Assembly (NCBI GenBank): GCA_964538025.1
Contig: CAZICZ010000008.1
Span: 1 to 64,000 of the forward strand
DNA length: 64,000 bases
Reading direction: 5' to 3'
Origin: UBA5078 sp964538025
GTDB lineage: Bacteria > Pseudomonadota > Gammaproteobacteria > Pseudomonadales > Pseudohongiellaceae
A program made the translations under genes and the position numbers. The notes beneath the pieces are model-generated. The model made no database searches. It was not told the origin of the DNA and saw only the letters and a list, made by a program, of their open reading frames with translations. Shown here in pieces: positions 40,692 to 50,083 of this stretch. The number at the start of each line of letters is the position of its first letter. Positions within the stretch are counted from its first letter, which is position 1.

Positions 40692-41969
40692 TTATCGATG
40701 GCGCGAGGGCCGCGCGCCGCGGCTGTGACCGCGATCCTTGCCTGACTTCTCTTCGGCCTTGAATTTGGAGGGACGGGTAAAGGCGGGAGGCGTGGCAAGC
40801 AGGTGCGCCTGCGGATGGATACACGTGAGCTTGCGCCCCAGTTTTTCCTCGATATTGGGCAACAGAAAAGAATCGTCCTCGCACGCAAAACTGATCGAGG
40901 TTCCCACATTCCCCGCACGGCCGGTTCGCCCGATTCGGTGAACATAGTCCTCGGCTTCTTCTGGAAGGCTGTAGTTGATGACATGGGTCACGTCATCGAT
41001 ATGCAGGCCGCGCCCGGCGACATCGGTGGCGACCAGCACCTGCAACTTGCCCTCCCGGAAAGCCTCCAGCGTCTGCACGCGTTTGTTCTGCGCCACCTCA
41101 CCCGAGAGCAGCCCGCAGCTGATGCCATTGCGGTATAGATTGTCGGCAAGCTTGCGCACCTGATCGCGGCGATTGTTGAACACAATCACCTTGTCGGCAC
41201 CCGGCGCAACAATCAGGTTATACAGCAGTTTGTATTTGTCCTCGGTGGTCACGAGATAGACGATCTGGTCGATGGTATCGGTGGCGACCTTCTCGGGTTC
41301 GATCTCCACCATTACCGGGTCCATTGCCCAACGTTTGGTGAGTTCCAGAATCTCGGGCGTAAAGGTCGCACTGAACAGCAGGGTCTGACGGCACTCTTTA
41401 GCAGGCGTTCGCGACACGATGCTGCGCACCTGCGGAATGAAGCCCATGTCGAGCATCCGATCCGCTTCGTCGATGACCATCAATTCCACCAACCCGAGAT
41501 AGATCTGGTCATTCTGCACGAAGTCGATGAGACGACCCGGTGTCGCTACCACGATGTCCACCGGCTTCTTATCGAGCGCGCGCAATTGCTTCTGATAGTC
41601 CTCGCCCCCCACCATGGTAACGATGTGCAGACCGGCATACTTGCTCAGGTTCTGCGCATCACTGGCAATCTGCATGACCAATTCACGCGTGGGCGCAATG
41701 ATCAGCGCGCGCGGTTCCGCGATGTAGCGGGTCTCCTCAATCGGATTGCTCAGGAGATCGTTGATGATGGTGATCAGGAAGGCGGCTGTTTTGCCTGTGC
41801 CTGTCTGGGCGCGACCGGTGACATCGTGGCCTTCCAGGGTATACCGAAGGCTCTGTGCCTGAATGGGAGTGCAGTATTCGAATCCGAGATCTGCGATGGC
41901 TTTGTTCAGTGGCTCAACCAGGTCAAAGGCGGAAAACCTGAGCCTCTGGTCACTTGCTGCATTATCCAT
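40692..41969 (-). CDS. rhlB: DEAD-box RNA helicase RhlB
   Basis: A 425-residue helicase with all motifs: Q motif near FEYCTPIQAQSL, Walker A GRAQTGTGKT, PTRELV, TPGRL, DEAD in VIDEADRMLDMGF, SAT, and HRIGRTGRAG. The short basic Ser/Arg/Lys tail after residue 390 matches RhlB, the helicase of the RNA degradosome. The ATG at 41969 is used, since the frame above it is unlike the family. About 166 bases of leader separate it from moeB. Confidence 0.92.
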   Translation of the reverse strand: MDNAASDQRLRFSAFDLVEPLNKAIADLGFEYCTPIQAQSLRYTLEGHDVTGRAQTGTGKTAAFLITIINDLLSNPIEETRYIAEPRALIIAPTRELVMQIASDAQNLSKYAGLHIVTMVGGEDYQKQLRALDKKPVDIVVATPGRLIDFVQNDQIYLGLVELMVIDEADRMLDMGFIPQVRSIVSRTPAKECRQTLLFSATFTPEILELTKRWAMDPVMVEIEPEKVATDTIDQIVYLVTTEDKYKLLYNLIVAPGADKVIVFNNRRDQVRKLADNLYRNGISCGLLSGEVAQNKRVQTLEAFREGKLQVLVATDVAGRGLHIDDVTHVINYSLPEEAEDYVHRIGRTGRAGNVGTSISFACEDDSFLLPNIEEKLGRKLTCIHPQAHLLATPPAFTRPSKFKAEEKSGKDRGHSRGARPSRHR

Positions 41970-42135
41970 AGGGTAAGACGCCGTGGGACTGTACGCGATG
42001 AAAAGACCCCCTGAGGGTTGGGTTCGGCGCGGCAACAGTAGGTAAATTACTTAAAAATCTGTCACTTATGCGCTTTAAATCGTTGCGCGCGAATCATAGC
42101 CCCCGCGCGGTCCAACATCAATAGCGCGGGCCGAA

Positions 42136-42888
42136 TCAGTGCCCACGATCACGGCAAGCCGGACACTGGGGGTCCCGGGGCAGACGCATTTCCCGCCATT
42201 GCAATGCGCGCGCATCGAGTAACAGCAGGCGACCGGTGAGCGGCGTGCCAAAGCCCGCAATCACCTTGATCGCCTCCATCGCCTGCACCGCCCCGACGAT
42301 GCCAACCACCGGGGCCATGACGCCATTGGTGGCACAGGTGGTCTGCTCATCGTCGCCGAGGCGGTAAAGGCACTGGTAACAGGGACTGTCATCCTGTCGC
42401 GTATCAAAGACGGCGACCTGACCCTCCAGTCGAATCGCCGCGCCCGAGACCAGCGGCACCTGCGCCCTGACACAGGCAGCATTGAGCGCAAATCGCGTGC
42501 TGAAGTTGTCACAGGCATCGAGTGCCACGGTGACCTGCGGCAGCAACTGTGCCATGCGATCCGCCCCGAGGCGCTCCTGCAGGGCGGTCACTTTCACATG
42601 GGGGTTAAGCTGCGTCAGTGTGCGACAGGCGGACTCCACCTTGGCGGATCCGATGTCATCCTGGCCATGGGCAATCTGCCGTTGAAGATTGGTGAGCTCC
42701 ACCGTGTCGTCATCTACGATGATCAGATGTCCGACACCCGCCGCGGCAAGATACATGGCGGCAGGACATCCCAGCCCCCCCATGCCCACGATGAGCACGG
42801 TGGCATCCTTCAATGCCTGCTGGCCGGCAATATCCAACTCCGGCAGCATGATCTGTCGGGAATAACGGAGTAATTCTTCGTCCTGCAT
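42136..42888 (-). CDS. moeB: Molybdopterin-synthase adenylyltransferase-type E1 protein
   Basis: A 250-residue ThiF/MoeB protein. VLIVGMGGLGCPAAMYLAAAGVG binds ATP, NLQRQIAH holds the arginine finger, and paired CxxC motifs (CYQC and CPAC) bind zinc. It adenylates the C-terminal glycine of a ubiquitin-like sulfur carrier (MoaD or ThiS). It has no rhodanese domain. Its position after prmC is the usual gammaproteobacterial order. Confidence 0.9.
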   Translation of the reverse strand: MQDEELLRYSRQIMLPELDIAGQQALKDATVLIVGMGGLGCPAAMYLAAAGVGHLIIVDDDTVELTNLQRQIAHGQDDIGSAKVESACRTLTQLNPHVKVTALQERLGADRMAQLLPQVTVALDACDNFSTRFALNAACVRAQVPLVSGAAIRLEGQVAVFDTRQDDSPCYQCLYRLGDDEQTTCATNGVMAPVVGIVGAVQAMEAIKVIAGFGTPLTGRLLLLDARALQWREMRLPRDPQCPACRDRGH

Positions 42889-42952
42889 GTAGAACTCCCT
42901 GCGGGCAGTGTGGCCGGCAGTTTACCGTATTTTGAACGTGCAGCACGTTCCG

Positions 42953-43816
42953 TCAAATTCCCTGTCGAGGGGCCTCTTCTGACCAGCGCCCCAGCGTGAC
43001 CCGGTCATGGCCATGGAGATCCTGCAGGGTGCGGATGTCGGCATATCCCGTTCGCACAAACAAGGCATGCACTGCAGCGCCCTGGTCGAATCCATGTTCC
43101 AGCAGGAGCCAGCCTCCCGGGTGCAAATGGGCGGGCGATCCCTCGATCAGGTGACGCAGATCTGCGAGTCCCGCCTCGTCGGCGCGCAGGGCATCGATGG
43201 GTTCAAACCGCAGATCCCCCTCTTGCAGATGCCGATCCTGCGGCGCGATATAGGGAGGGTTACTGATGATCATGGCGAAGCATTCCTCCGCCAGGGGTGC
43301 ATGCCATGTCCCTTGGCGAAAAGAGACATTGGACACCCCCAGCCGCGTCGCATTGTCACTGGCAACCATCAACGCGTGCGGGCTGCGGTCCGTGGCGAGC
43401 ACGCGCCATTGCGGCCGCTCGGAGGCCAGGGCCAGCGCAATGGCACCACTGCCCGTGCCCAGATCGGCGATGCGCTGCGCAGATTCCGGCAGCAGCGAAA
43501 GTGCCGTCTCCACCAGCAGTTCGGTTTCCGGCCGGGGAATCAACACATGGGGAGAGACGTGCAGGGACAATGACCAGAATTCCCGCTCCCCCACGATGTA
43601 AGCAACCGGTTCACCGAGCACGCGGCGATCAATCAGGCTGTCGAAAAATGCTTGTTGTGAGGGGCTCAGGGGTTTTTCAGGCCACGCATAGAGATGGGAG
43701 CGCTGACATCCCAAGGCGTGGCACAGCAGAATTTCCGCGTCCACGTGCGCGGATTCCTGACCATAGAAAGTATGTTGTGCCTGTCGGAGTGCTTGTTGAA
43801 TCGTCAGGGCGTGCAT
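42953..43816 (-). CDS. prmC: Release factor glutamine methyltransferase
   Basis: A 287-residue SAM methyltransferase with IADLGTGSGAIALALA (SAM loop) and the glutamine-binding IISNPPYIAP motif. It methylates the GGQ glutamine of RF1 and RF2. It follows prfA by 16 bases, its substrate gene. Confidence 0.95.
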   Translation of the reverse strand: MHALTIQQALRQAQHTFYGQESAHVDAEILLCHALGCQRSHLYAWPEKPLSPSQQAFFDSLIDRRVLGEPVAYIVGEREFWSLSLHVSPHVLIPRPETELLVETALSLLPESAQRIADLGTGSGAIALALASERPQWRVLATDRSPHALMVASDNATRLGVSNVSFRQGTWHAPLAEECFAMIISNPPYIAPQDRHLQEGDLRFEPIDALRADEAGLADLRHLIEGSPAHLHPGGWLLLEHGFDQGAAVHALFVRTGYADIRTLQDLHGHDRVTLGRWSEEAPRQGI

Positions 43817-43832
43817 GCCCGCCTCCGGTGCC

Positions 43833-44918
43833 TCAGGCGTCTGCGAGTTCGGCGAGCAGGTCAGCCTGATGTTCGTTGATCAGAGGCTGGATGACGGAAT
43901 CCAGCGCCCCTTCCATCACCTCTGCCAGCTTGTAGACGGTGAGATTGATGCGGTGATCCGTCACGCGGCCCTGCGGATAGTTGTAGGTGCGGATGCGCTC
44001 CGACCGGTCGCCTGTTCCCACCAGCTTGCGCCGCGTGTCTGACACCTCCTGCGCGGCCGCCTGCTGTGCCTGGTCCGTCAGTTTGGCATGCAAGAGTGAC
44101 ATCGCGCGCGAGCGGTTCTTGTGCTGCGAGCGCTCATCCTGGCATTCCACCACAATGCCGCTGGGCAGATGCGTGATGCGGATCGCTGAATCCGTTTTGT
44201 TCACGTGCTGGCCACCCGCGCCACTGGAACGAAAGGTATCGATTCGCAGGTCGGCCTTGTTGATTTCGATTTCCGCGAGTTCGTCCATGGCAGGCATCAC
44301 CGCGACCGTGCAGGCCGAGGTATGAATGCGCCCCTGTGTTTCGGTTTCGGGCACACGCTGCACGCGGTGAGCCCCGGATTCGAACTTGAGCTGTCCGTAG
44401 ACATTGCGCCCTTCAATGCGCGTGATGATTTCCTTGTAGCCTCCATGCTCCCCCGGACGCTCACTGAGCACTTCCATGCGCCAGCCTTGCACTTCGGCAT
44501 AGCGGGCGTACATGCGAATCAGATCGCCCGAAAATATCGCCGCCTCATCCCCTCCGGTACCGGCGCGCACCTCCAGGAAAATATCGCAGCTGTCTTTCTC
44601 GTCCTTGGGCAACAGCAGTTTCTGCAGTGCCAGCTCCTGCGCCTCAATGCCGGCCTCGATGTCTTTGACTTCCTCGTCGGCCATGGCACGGATGTCGCTG
44701 TCCGCGTCCTTCTGCATTTCCTTCGCCTGACGCAACTGATCCTGCACGGACTCGTAGTCGATATAGGCTTTCACGACGGGTTCGATTTCGGCAAATTCCT
44801 TCGACAGGGTGCGGAAGCGATCCTGATTGGAAATTACCTCGGCATCACTGAGCAACGCTGCGAGTTCTTCGTAGCGGTCCTTCAGATTGGCAAGTTTGTG
44901 GAGAATGGACTCTTTCAT
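43833..44918 (-). CDS. prfA: Peptide chain release factor 1
   Basis: A 361-residue RF1. The GGQ peptidyl-hydrolysis motif is in RSSGAGGQHVNKTDSAIR and the stop-codon reading tripeptide is PET in RVPETETQGRIH, a common variant of PxT. It reads UAA and UAG. It lies 12 bases after hemA in the hemA-prfA-prmC-moeB operon. Confidence 0.96.
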   Translation of the reverse strand: MKESILHKLANLKDRYEELAALLSDAEVISNQDRFRTLSKEFAEIEPVVKAYIDYESVQDQLRQAKEMQKDADSDIRAMADEEVKDIEAGIEAQELALQKLLLPKDEKDSCDIFLEVRAGTGGDEAAIFSGDLIRMYARYAEVQGWRMEVLSERPGEHGGYKEIITRIEGRNVYGQLKFESGAHRVQRVPETETQGRIHTSACTVAVMPAMDELAEIEINKADLRIDTFRSSGAGGQHVNKTDSAIRITHLPSGIVVECQDERSQHKNRSRAMSLLHAKLTDQAQQAAAQEVSDTRRKLVGTGDRSERIRTYNYPQGRVTDHRINLTVYKLAEVMEGALDSVIQPLINEHQADLLAELADA

Positions 44919-44930
44919 AGGGGCTCAGGG

Positions 44931-46289
44931 TCAGGAATCGAGGGACGTGTCCGGCTCGGACAGGGGAGGCAACGCCACCTCCTGCGTGTCGAGATCAAAC
45001 AGTTCACGGGTCAGCAGCAGCAGGTCATCTCGTCCGTCGGCGCTGGCTTTCTTCATTTGCACACTGGGGGAGTGGATCAGCTTGTTGGTAATGCCGCGCG
45101 CCAGCGATTCCAGCACCGCACGTGGGGCATCCCCCTTTTCCAATGCACGCAGGGCTTTTTCGAGTTCGCGCTGACGAATGGATTCCGCTTTCTCGCGAAA
45201 CGCCCGCAGCGTATTCACGGCATTGAGCGATCTCAACTGCCGCAGATATTCCTGCACCCCACGTTCAATAATGGAGCTCGCCTGAGCGGCGGCTTCGGTA
45301 CGGCTCTTGACGTTGTCTTCGATGACATCACGAATATCATCCACGCTGTACAGATAGGCATCGGCGATCTCACCTACCTCCGGCTCAATGTCGCGGGGGA
45401 CGGCAAGATCGACCAGCAGCATCGGCTTGTGGCGGCGTTTGCGGATCGCACTCTCCACCGCGCCTTTGCCCAGCAAGGGCAGCTGGCTATTGGTCGATGA
45501 CACGACGATATCCGCTTTGGTCAGCTGCTCGGGAATATCGGAAAGCAGCACGCCTTCGGCACCAAATTTTTCGCCCAGCTCGACGGCATTTTGCAGGGTG
45601 CGGTTCGCAATCACGATATGACGCACCCCTTTTTCGGTCAGATGACGGGCTACCAGTTCGATGGTGCGGCCTGCCCCGATCAACAGGGCATTGAGGCTGC
45701 CAAGATTGGAAAAAATCTGTTCTGCCAGCGTCACCGCGGCATAGGCGACAGACACCGGGTTTTCGCCGATCGCCGTGTCGGTGCGCACCTCCTTGGCAAT
45801 GGAAAACGCTTCCTGGAACACCCGCCCCAGCGCACCACTCACGGCGCCAAGATCGCGGGACACTGCGTAGGCTGATTTAATCTGGCCGAGAATCTGCGGC
45901 TCGCCCAACACCATGGAGTCTAGCCCGCAGGCCACGCGCATTAGGTGCCGAATAACGTCTTCTCTCCAGTGAAAATAGCTGCTGCGTTTGACTTCGGCGG
46001 GATCCAGCCCGTGATAGTCGCTCAGCCATTGAAGCAGGCGGGCTTCCTGAGCCTGAATGTCTGAGTCGGAAATCTCCGCCTCGGGGTCTGCGGGCAGAGT
46101 CTCGCCGAGATCGATCTGGGCATACACCTCGGTGCGGTTGCAGGTGGAAACGATCACCAGTTCTTCCAGACCCGGCAACGCATTGGCGCGCTGGATCGCA
46201 TCGCTCACCTTTTCAGGCGGAAATGCCACGCGCTCGCGAAAATCAACATTCGCCGTGTTGTGGTTGATGCCGAGTAGAACCAGCGCCAT
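44931..46289 (-). CDS. hemA: Glutamyl-tRNA reductase
   Basis: A 452-residue enzyme with the catalytic cysteine in VIVSTCNRTEVY, the NADPH-binding NALLIGAGRTIELVARHL segment and the C-terminal dimerisation helices. It makes glutamate-1-semialdehyde for tetrapyrroles. The ATG at 46289 has AGAGG upstream and gives the usual start MALVLLGINHNTA; a longer frame to 46307 adds six unlikely residues. Confidence 0.95.
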   Translation of the reverse strand: MALVLLGINHNTANVDFRERVAFPPEKVSDAIQRANALPGLEELVIVSTCNRTEVYAQIDLGETLPADPEAEISDSDIQAQEARLLQWLSDYHGLDPAEVKRSSYFHWREDVIRHLMRVACGLDSMVLGEPQILGQIKSAYAVSRDLGAVSGALGRVFQEAFSIAKEVRTDTAIGENPVSVAYAAVTLAEQIFSNLGSLNALLIGAGRTIELVARHLTEKGVRHIVIANRTLQNAVELGEKFGAEGVLLSDIPEQLTKADIVVSSTNSQLPLLGKGAVESAIRKRRHKPMLLVDLAVPRDIEPEVGEIADAYLYSVDDIRDVIEDNVKSRTEAAAQASSIIERGVQEYLRQLRSLNAVNTLRAFREKAESIRQRELEKALRALEKGDAPRAVLESLARGITNKLIHSPSVQMKKASADGRDDLLLLTRELFDLDTQEVALPPLSEPDTSLDS

Positions 46290-46335
46290 AAAGCCTCTGT
46301 CGGACACTGCATGCGGGACGGGAAAAAAGTCGGCT

Positions 46336-46365
46336 ATCTTACTAAATCTGCGCCCAAGTTCCCAA
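46336..46365 (-). promoter_or_regulatory. Probable hemA promoter
   Basis: On the minus strand TTGGGA (46360-46365) and TAAGAT (46336-46341) are 18 bases apart, 47 bases before the hemA start. The remainder of the 308-base divergent gap to 46597 shows no further clear signal. Confidence 0.4.
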
Positions 46366-46597
46366 CATGTTAATCATGCTCCGGGAAATGTCAGCCGTGT
46401 GAAGCGGAGAGGGCGCACAGAGTGCATTCTAGCCCCGTCCCTTGGCCCGGCTCCAGCAGGGTGCACCATGGCACGAAGTTGTGGACGGCAGGGCATTGCA
46501 GGTACACTCGGAAGCGTTTTCACGCGGAGTTCCAGCAGCGTTTTTTGCCATATCCGCCCACGCATCCCATGCGACTTACTCCAGGTAGCCAAGGCCC

Positions 46598-48358
46598 ATG
46601 AACACGTTTTCGCGAATCCTTTTCCTGTGTGTTGCCGGCCTTAGTCTTGCCGCCTGCCAGAGTGTCCCCGAGGCGCCTGTGCCGCTACCCGAAGACGAGG
46701 AGTTCTTTGACGAGAACCCCGCGTCACCCGCCCAGAAGCCCGCCGAACCGATTGTTTACGGCAACTTCACCAAAGATCAGCTGAACCGCGCCATTCTCAA
46801 TGAACTGGGAGGCCAGCGCGGCCATCTGCCCGAGGCCGCACAGGATTACTACGAACTCGCGGTTGAAACGCGGGACCTGTCCATCATTCGCCGCGCCTCG
46901 CAATTTGCGGCTGCCGTCAACGATGCGGCCCGCGTGGAGGAACTGTCCCATTTGTGGATCGAGAAAGACCCCACCGCGCAGGAACCGCATCTGCTGCTGG
47001 CCTACCAGTTGCTTGAGCGCGGACAGCTGGAGGATGCCATGGGGCATATCGGCCAGGTGCTTGCGCTGGGCGGCAATATCGATTTCACCACCATCACCTC
47101 CCGCACGCAGTATCTGCCGCCTCAGGCGCGCGACCGGCTCATCGACAGTTTTCTCGAGTTGCATCAGCGTTTCCCCGATGAACGAGCGGTGCACTACAGC
47201 CTGATCCAATTGTTGGAGCAAAGCGATCGCGCGGAAGAGGCCATGACCACGCTAATGGAATACCGGGAGATGCACGGCAATTCCTCCCGCATCATGCTGC
47301 TCCAAGCCCAGCTGCTGCTGAAAATGGGCAATGTCCAAGAAGCAAGCAGCGTGCTGGCCGCCGGCATCGAGGCCTATCCGGAGAATCGTCTGTTGCGTTT
47401 CAACTATGGCCGCATCCTTGTCCAGACACAGCAATTGGAGGAGGCGCGCGAGCAGTTTGCCCTGCTCTCGGTCATGGCGCCGGACGACTACGAGACACTG
47501 TACAGTCTCGCCCTGATTGATCTGGAGCTCGATCAGATCGACACCGCGAAGCAACTGCTGACAAAGCTGGTGCAGGCCGGGTACCGGCTCAACGAGTCTC
47601 ATTATTACCTTGGCTACATCGCGCAGACCGAAGGCAACAACGTGGAGGCCATTGCCCAGTTCCTTCAGGTCGGGAGCGATTACCCCAATTACCTGAACGC
47701 CCAGCGCCAGGGCATCCGCCTGCTGATCGAAGAAGGCCAGTACGAAGAGGCCCATCAGTGGGTATCGCAGTTGGTCGCCACCATGCCCGATCAGGAATTG
47801 ATGCTGATCTCCGTCGAAGCCGACGCGCTGATGAATGTTGGTCGCCTGGCCCTAGCGGAAACCCTGCTCAGCACCACGGTCACAAAATACCCCGGCAATA
47901 CCGATCTCCTTTTTGCCCGCGCCCTGCTGTACGAGCGCATGGGGGACATGGCGGCATCGGAGCAGGATCTGCGCCGCATCATCGAGATGGCGCCGCGCGA
48001 TTCTCGTGCCCTCAACCACCTGGGATACACCCTCGCCGATCGCACGGACCGTTATGAGGAGGCACTCGCTCTGCTGGAGCGCGCCATTGCCGTATCCCCC
48101 GAAGACCCTGCCATCATCGACAGTCTCGGCTGGGCCCTTTTCAAACTGGGCCGTTATGAAGAAGCGCTGACGCAGCTGGAACGCGCCTTCGCTGTTTTCC
48201 CCGATCCCGAGGTCGCTGCCCATCTCGGCGAGGTGCTGTGGGCATTGGGACGAGAGCGCGATGCCAATCGCCTGTGGGAAGCTTCTCTGCGTGAGAATCC
48301 CGGCAGCGAGATTCTCACGCGCACCATGGAACGTTTGCGTTCACGCCAGGGTTCCTGA
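46598..48358 (+). CDS. TPR-repeat lipoprotein
   Basis: A 586-residue protein with a lipoprotein signal (CVAGLSLAACQ, Cys 20), an acidic linker, and about a dozen tetratricopeptide repeats, strongest in the C-terminal third (ALNHLGYTLADRTDRYEEALALLERAI). This is the TPR gene that precedes lolB in Pseudomonas-like genomes. Its TGA is directly followed by the ATG of lolB, so the two are translationally coupled, and a role in outer-membrane assembly is plausible. Confidence 0.85.
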   Translation: MNTFSRILFLCVAGLSLAACQSVPEAPVPLPEDEEFFDENPASPAQKPAEPIVYGNFTKDQLNRAILNELGGQRGHLPEAAQDYYELAVETRDLSIIRRASQFAAAVNDAARVEELSHLWIEKDPTAQEPHLLLAYQLLERGQLEDAMGHIGQVLALGGNIDFTTITSRTQYLPPQARDRLIDSFLELHQRFPDERAVHYSLIQLLEQSDRAEEAMTTLMEYREMHGNSSRIMLLQAQLLLKMGNVQEASSVLAAGIEAYPENRLLRFNYGRILVQTQQLEEAREQFALLSVMAPDDYETLYSLALIDLELDQIDTAKQLLTKLVQAGYRLNESHYYLGYIAQTEGNNVEAIAQFLQVGSDYPNYLNAQRQGIRLLIEEGQYEEAHQWVSQLVATMPDQELMLISVEADALMNVGRLALAETLLSTTVTKYPGNTDLLFARALLYERMGDMAASEQDLRRIIEMAPRDSRALNHLGYTLADRTDRYEEALALLERAIAVSPEDPAIIDSLGWALFKLGRYEEALTQLERAFAVFPDPEVAAHLGEVLWALGRERDANRLWEASLRENPGSEILTRTMERLRSRQGS

Positions 48359-48958
48359 ATGCGTCGATTTCCTCACTCACTCACCCTGTTGTTCGCGGGT
48401 GCACTACTTGCTGCCTGTTCCAGCACGCGCATGGATGCGCCGGTCAATGACGACTGGCAGGTACGGCGCGATGTCTTGAGCGGGCTGAGCCATTGGGAAT
48501 TTACGGGACGTATCGGCGTCCGTGATGACCGGGAATCGCACAGCTCTCGCATCCGTTGGCGCCAGAACCAGGACGACTACGTCATCAATCTGTGGGGAGC
48601 TCTTAACGTGGGGGCAACGGAAATCACCGGCACTCCACGGGGGGTGCGCCTCTTGCAAGAAGGCAAGGCGGCGCTCACGGCGGCGACCCCGGAAGATCTG
48701 GTGGAGGAACACCTGGGTTATGACCTGCCGGTATCGCAGTTGCGCTACTGGATAAAAGGGATGCCCTCTCCCGGCAGCACCGGTCTTCCTTCCTTTAATA
48801 AGGAGCACCATCTCGTCAGTCTTGAGCAGGACGGCTGGACCGTGCAGTACCTTGCCTATACCCAGTACGAAGCCGAATCACTGCCCACTCGCATTCGCAT
48901 CGAAAAACCGCCCCTGAGACTCGATTTTGTGCGTCTCGACTGGACCTTCTTGCCCTGA
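48359..48958 (+). CDS. lolB: Outer-membrane lipoprotein receptor LolB
   Basis: A 199-residue lipoprotein (AGALLAACSS) with the LolB fold, HWEFTGRIGVRDD...SSRIRWRQNQDDYVINLWGALNVGATEI-type sequence, and a C-terminal region rich in RLDFVRLDW. LolB receives lipoproteins from LolA and inserts them into the outer membrane. It sits between the TPR lipoprotein gene and ispE (12-base gap), the conserved order. Confidence 0.93.
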   Translation: MRRFPHSLTLLFAGALLAACSSTRMDAPVNDDWQVRRDVLSGLSHWEFTGRIGVRDDRESHSSRIRWRQNQDDYVINLWGALNVGATEITGTPRGVRLLQEGKAALTAATPEDLVEEHLGYDLPVSQLRYWIKGMPSPGSTGLPSFNKEHHLVSLEQDGWTVQYLAYTQYEAESLPTRIRIEKPPLRLDFVRLDWTFLP

Positions 48959-48970
48959 ACCGCTGAGCCT

Positions 48971-49810
48971 ATGACTGCCTCCCTGACCCTCGCCTGTCCC
49001 GCCAAACTCAACCTGTTCCTGCATATCACTGGCCGCCGGGACGATGGCTATCACCTGCTGCAAACCGTGTTCCAGCTGATTGATCGGTGCGACACCCTCA
49101 CGCTCACTCCCCGGGACGACGGCCGCGTGGTGTTTCACTGTTCGGACAGCACACTGGAGGGCGACGACAATCTGGTGGTGCGGGCGGCTGCCCTCTTGCG
49201 CGAGACCACGGGAAGCAGGCGTGGCGCTAGCATCCACCTGACAAAGCGAATCCCAACGGGCGCCGGACTGGGCGGGGGAAGTTCCGACGCCGCCGCTGCG
49301 CTGCGGGGGTTAAACCATCTCTGGCAGTGTGGTCTGGGAGAGGACGCTCTGGCCACGCTCGGGCTGCGTCTGGGAGCCGATGTCCCCCTGTTTGTCAGGG
49401 GACGCAGCGCCTGGGGCGAAGGGGTTGGAGAAGTGCTGACACCGGTCGAATTGCCACCCCGGTTTTACCTGGTGATCACGCCGAATTGCCACGTTTCCAC
49501 ACAGGACATTTTTTCGCACCGGGAATTGACACGCAACACAACTGCCATCAAAATGGCCGCCTTTCTGGAAGGGCACACCAGAAATGACTGTGAAAACGTG
49601 GTGCGCAGCCTGTATCCGCCGGTCGATGAGGCCCTGAATTGGCTGCAAAATTTTGCTCCCGCCCGCATGACCGGCACCGGGGCAAGCGTCTTCGCCACCT
49701 TCGATTCGGAGCAGCTCGCCACCGCGATACTGCACCAGATTCCCGCGGGAATGAAGGGATTTGTTGCCCGCGGTCTGACCTGCATTGAAGGGCTCTCAGC
49801 CGCATGCTAG
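48971..49810 (+). CDS. ispE: 4-diphosphocytidyl-2-C-methyl-D-erythritol kinase
   Basis: A 279-residue GHMP kinase with PAKLNLFLHITGRRDDGYH at the N-terminus and the ATP loop PTGAGLGGGSSDAAAAL. It acts in the methylerythritol-phosphate route to isoprenoids. It precedes the tRNA-Gln gene by 43 bases. Confidence 0.95.
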   Translation: MTASLTLACPAKLNLFLHITGRRDDGYHLLQTVFQLIDRCDTLTLTPRDDGRVVFHCSDSTLEGDDNLVVRAAALLRETTGSRRGASIHLTKRIPTGAGLGGGSSDAAAALRGLNHLWQCGLGEDALATLGLRLGADVPLFVRGRSAWGEGVGEVLTPVELPPRFYLVITPNCHVSTQDIFSHRELTRNTTAIKMAAFLEGHTRNDCENVVRSLYPPVDEALNWLQNFAPARMTGTGASVFATFDSEQLATAILHQIPAGMKGFVARGLTCIEGLSAAC

Positions 49811-49853
49811 ACATGCAATCGCGACCGCATTCGCTTAAAATGCACGAGTTTTT

Positions 49854-49929
49854 TGGGGTGTCGCCAAGTTGGTAAGGCACAAGGTTTTGATCCTTGCATG
49901 CGTTGGTTCGAGTCCAGCCACCCCAGCCA
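49854..49929 (+). tRNA. tRNA-Gln (anticodon TTG)
   Basis: A complete cloverleaf: acceptor TGGGGTG/CACCCCA, D arm GCC/GGC, anticodon stem CAAGG/CCTTG with loop TTTTGAT (anticodon TTG), T arm GTTGG/CCAGC with loop TTCGAGT, discriminator G and an encoded CCA. It lies between ispE and prs as in Pseudomonas. It also fits the presence of gatCAB, which may be needed to charge it or tRNA-Asn. Confidence 0.97.
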
Positions 49930-50083
49930 TTTTACCAAGCGTCCTGCGGGACGAATCACACAGAACGAGACCCGGCTAGACTCCACGCAACCCACAGATA
50001 GAAGTGGCGGAACGCATATCCTAAGCCTGAACAGCAACAGCCACAGATCTGGCCCCCTCACGCCTGATAAAGGTACGACACGC

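Noticed and set aside
39433..40884. 483-codon minus-strand frame across gatB and the PA4642-like gene
   Set aside because: Antisense to two conserved genes with no recognisable domain.
50014..50083. Possible riboswitch in the prs leader
   Set aside because: The leader is short and I could not build a known purine or PRPP aptamer from it.
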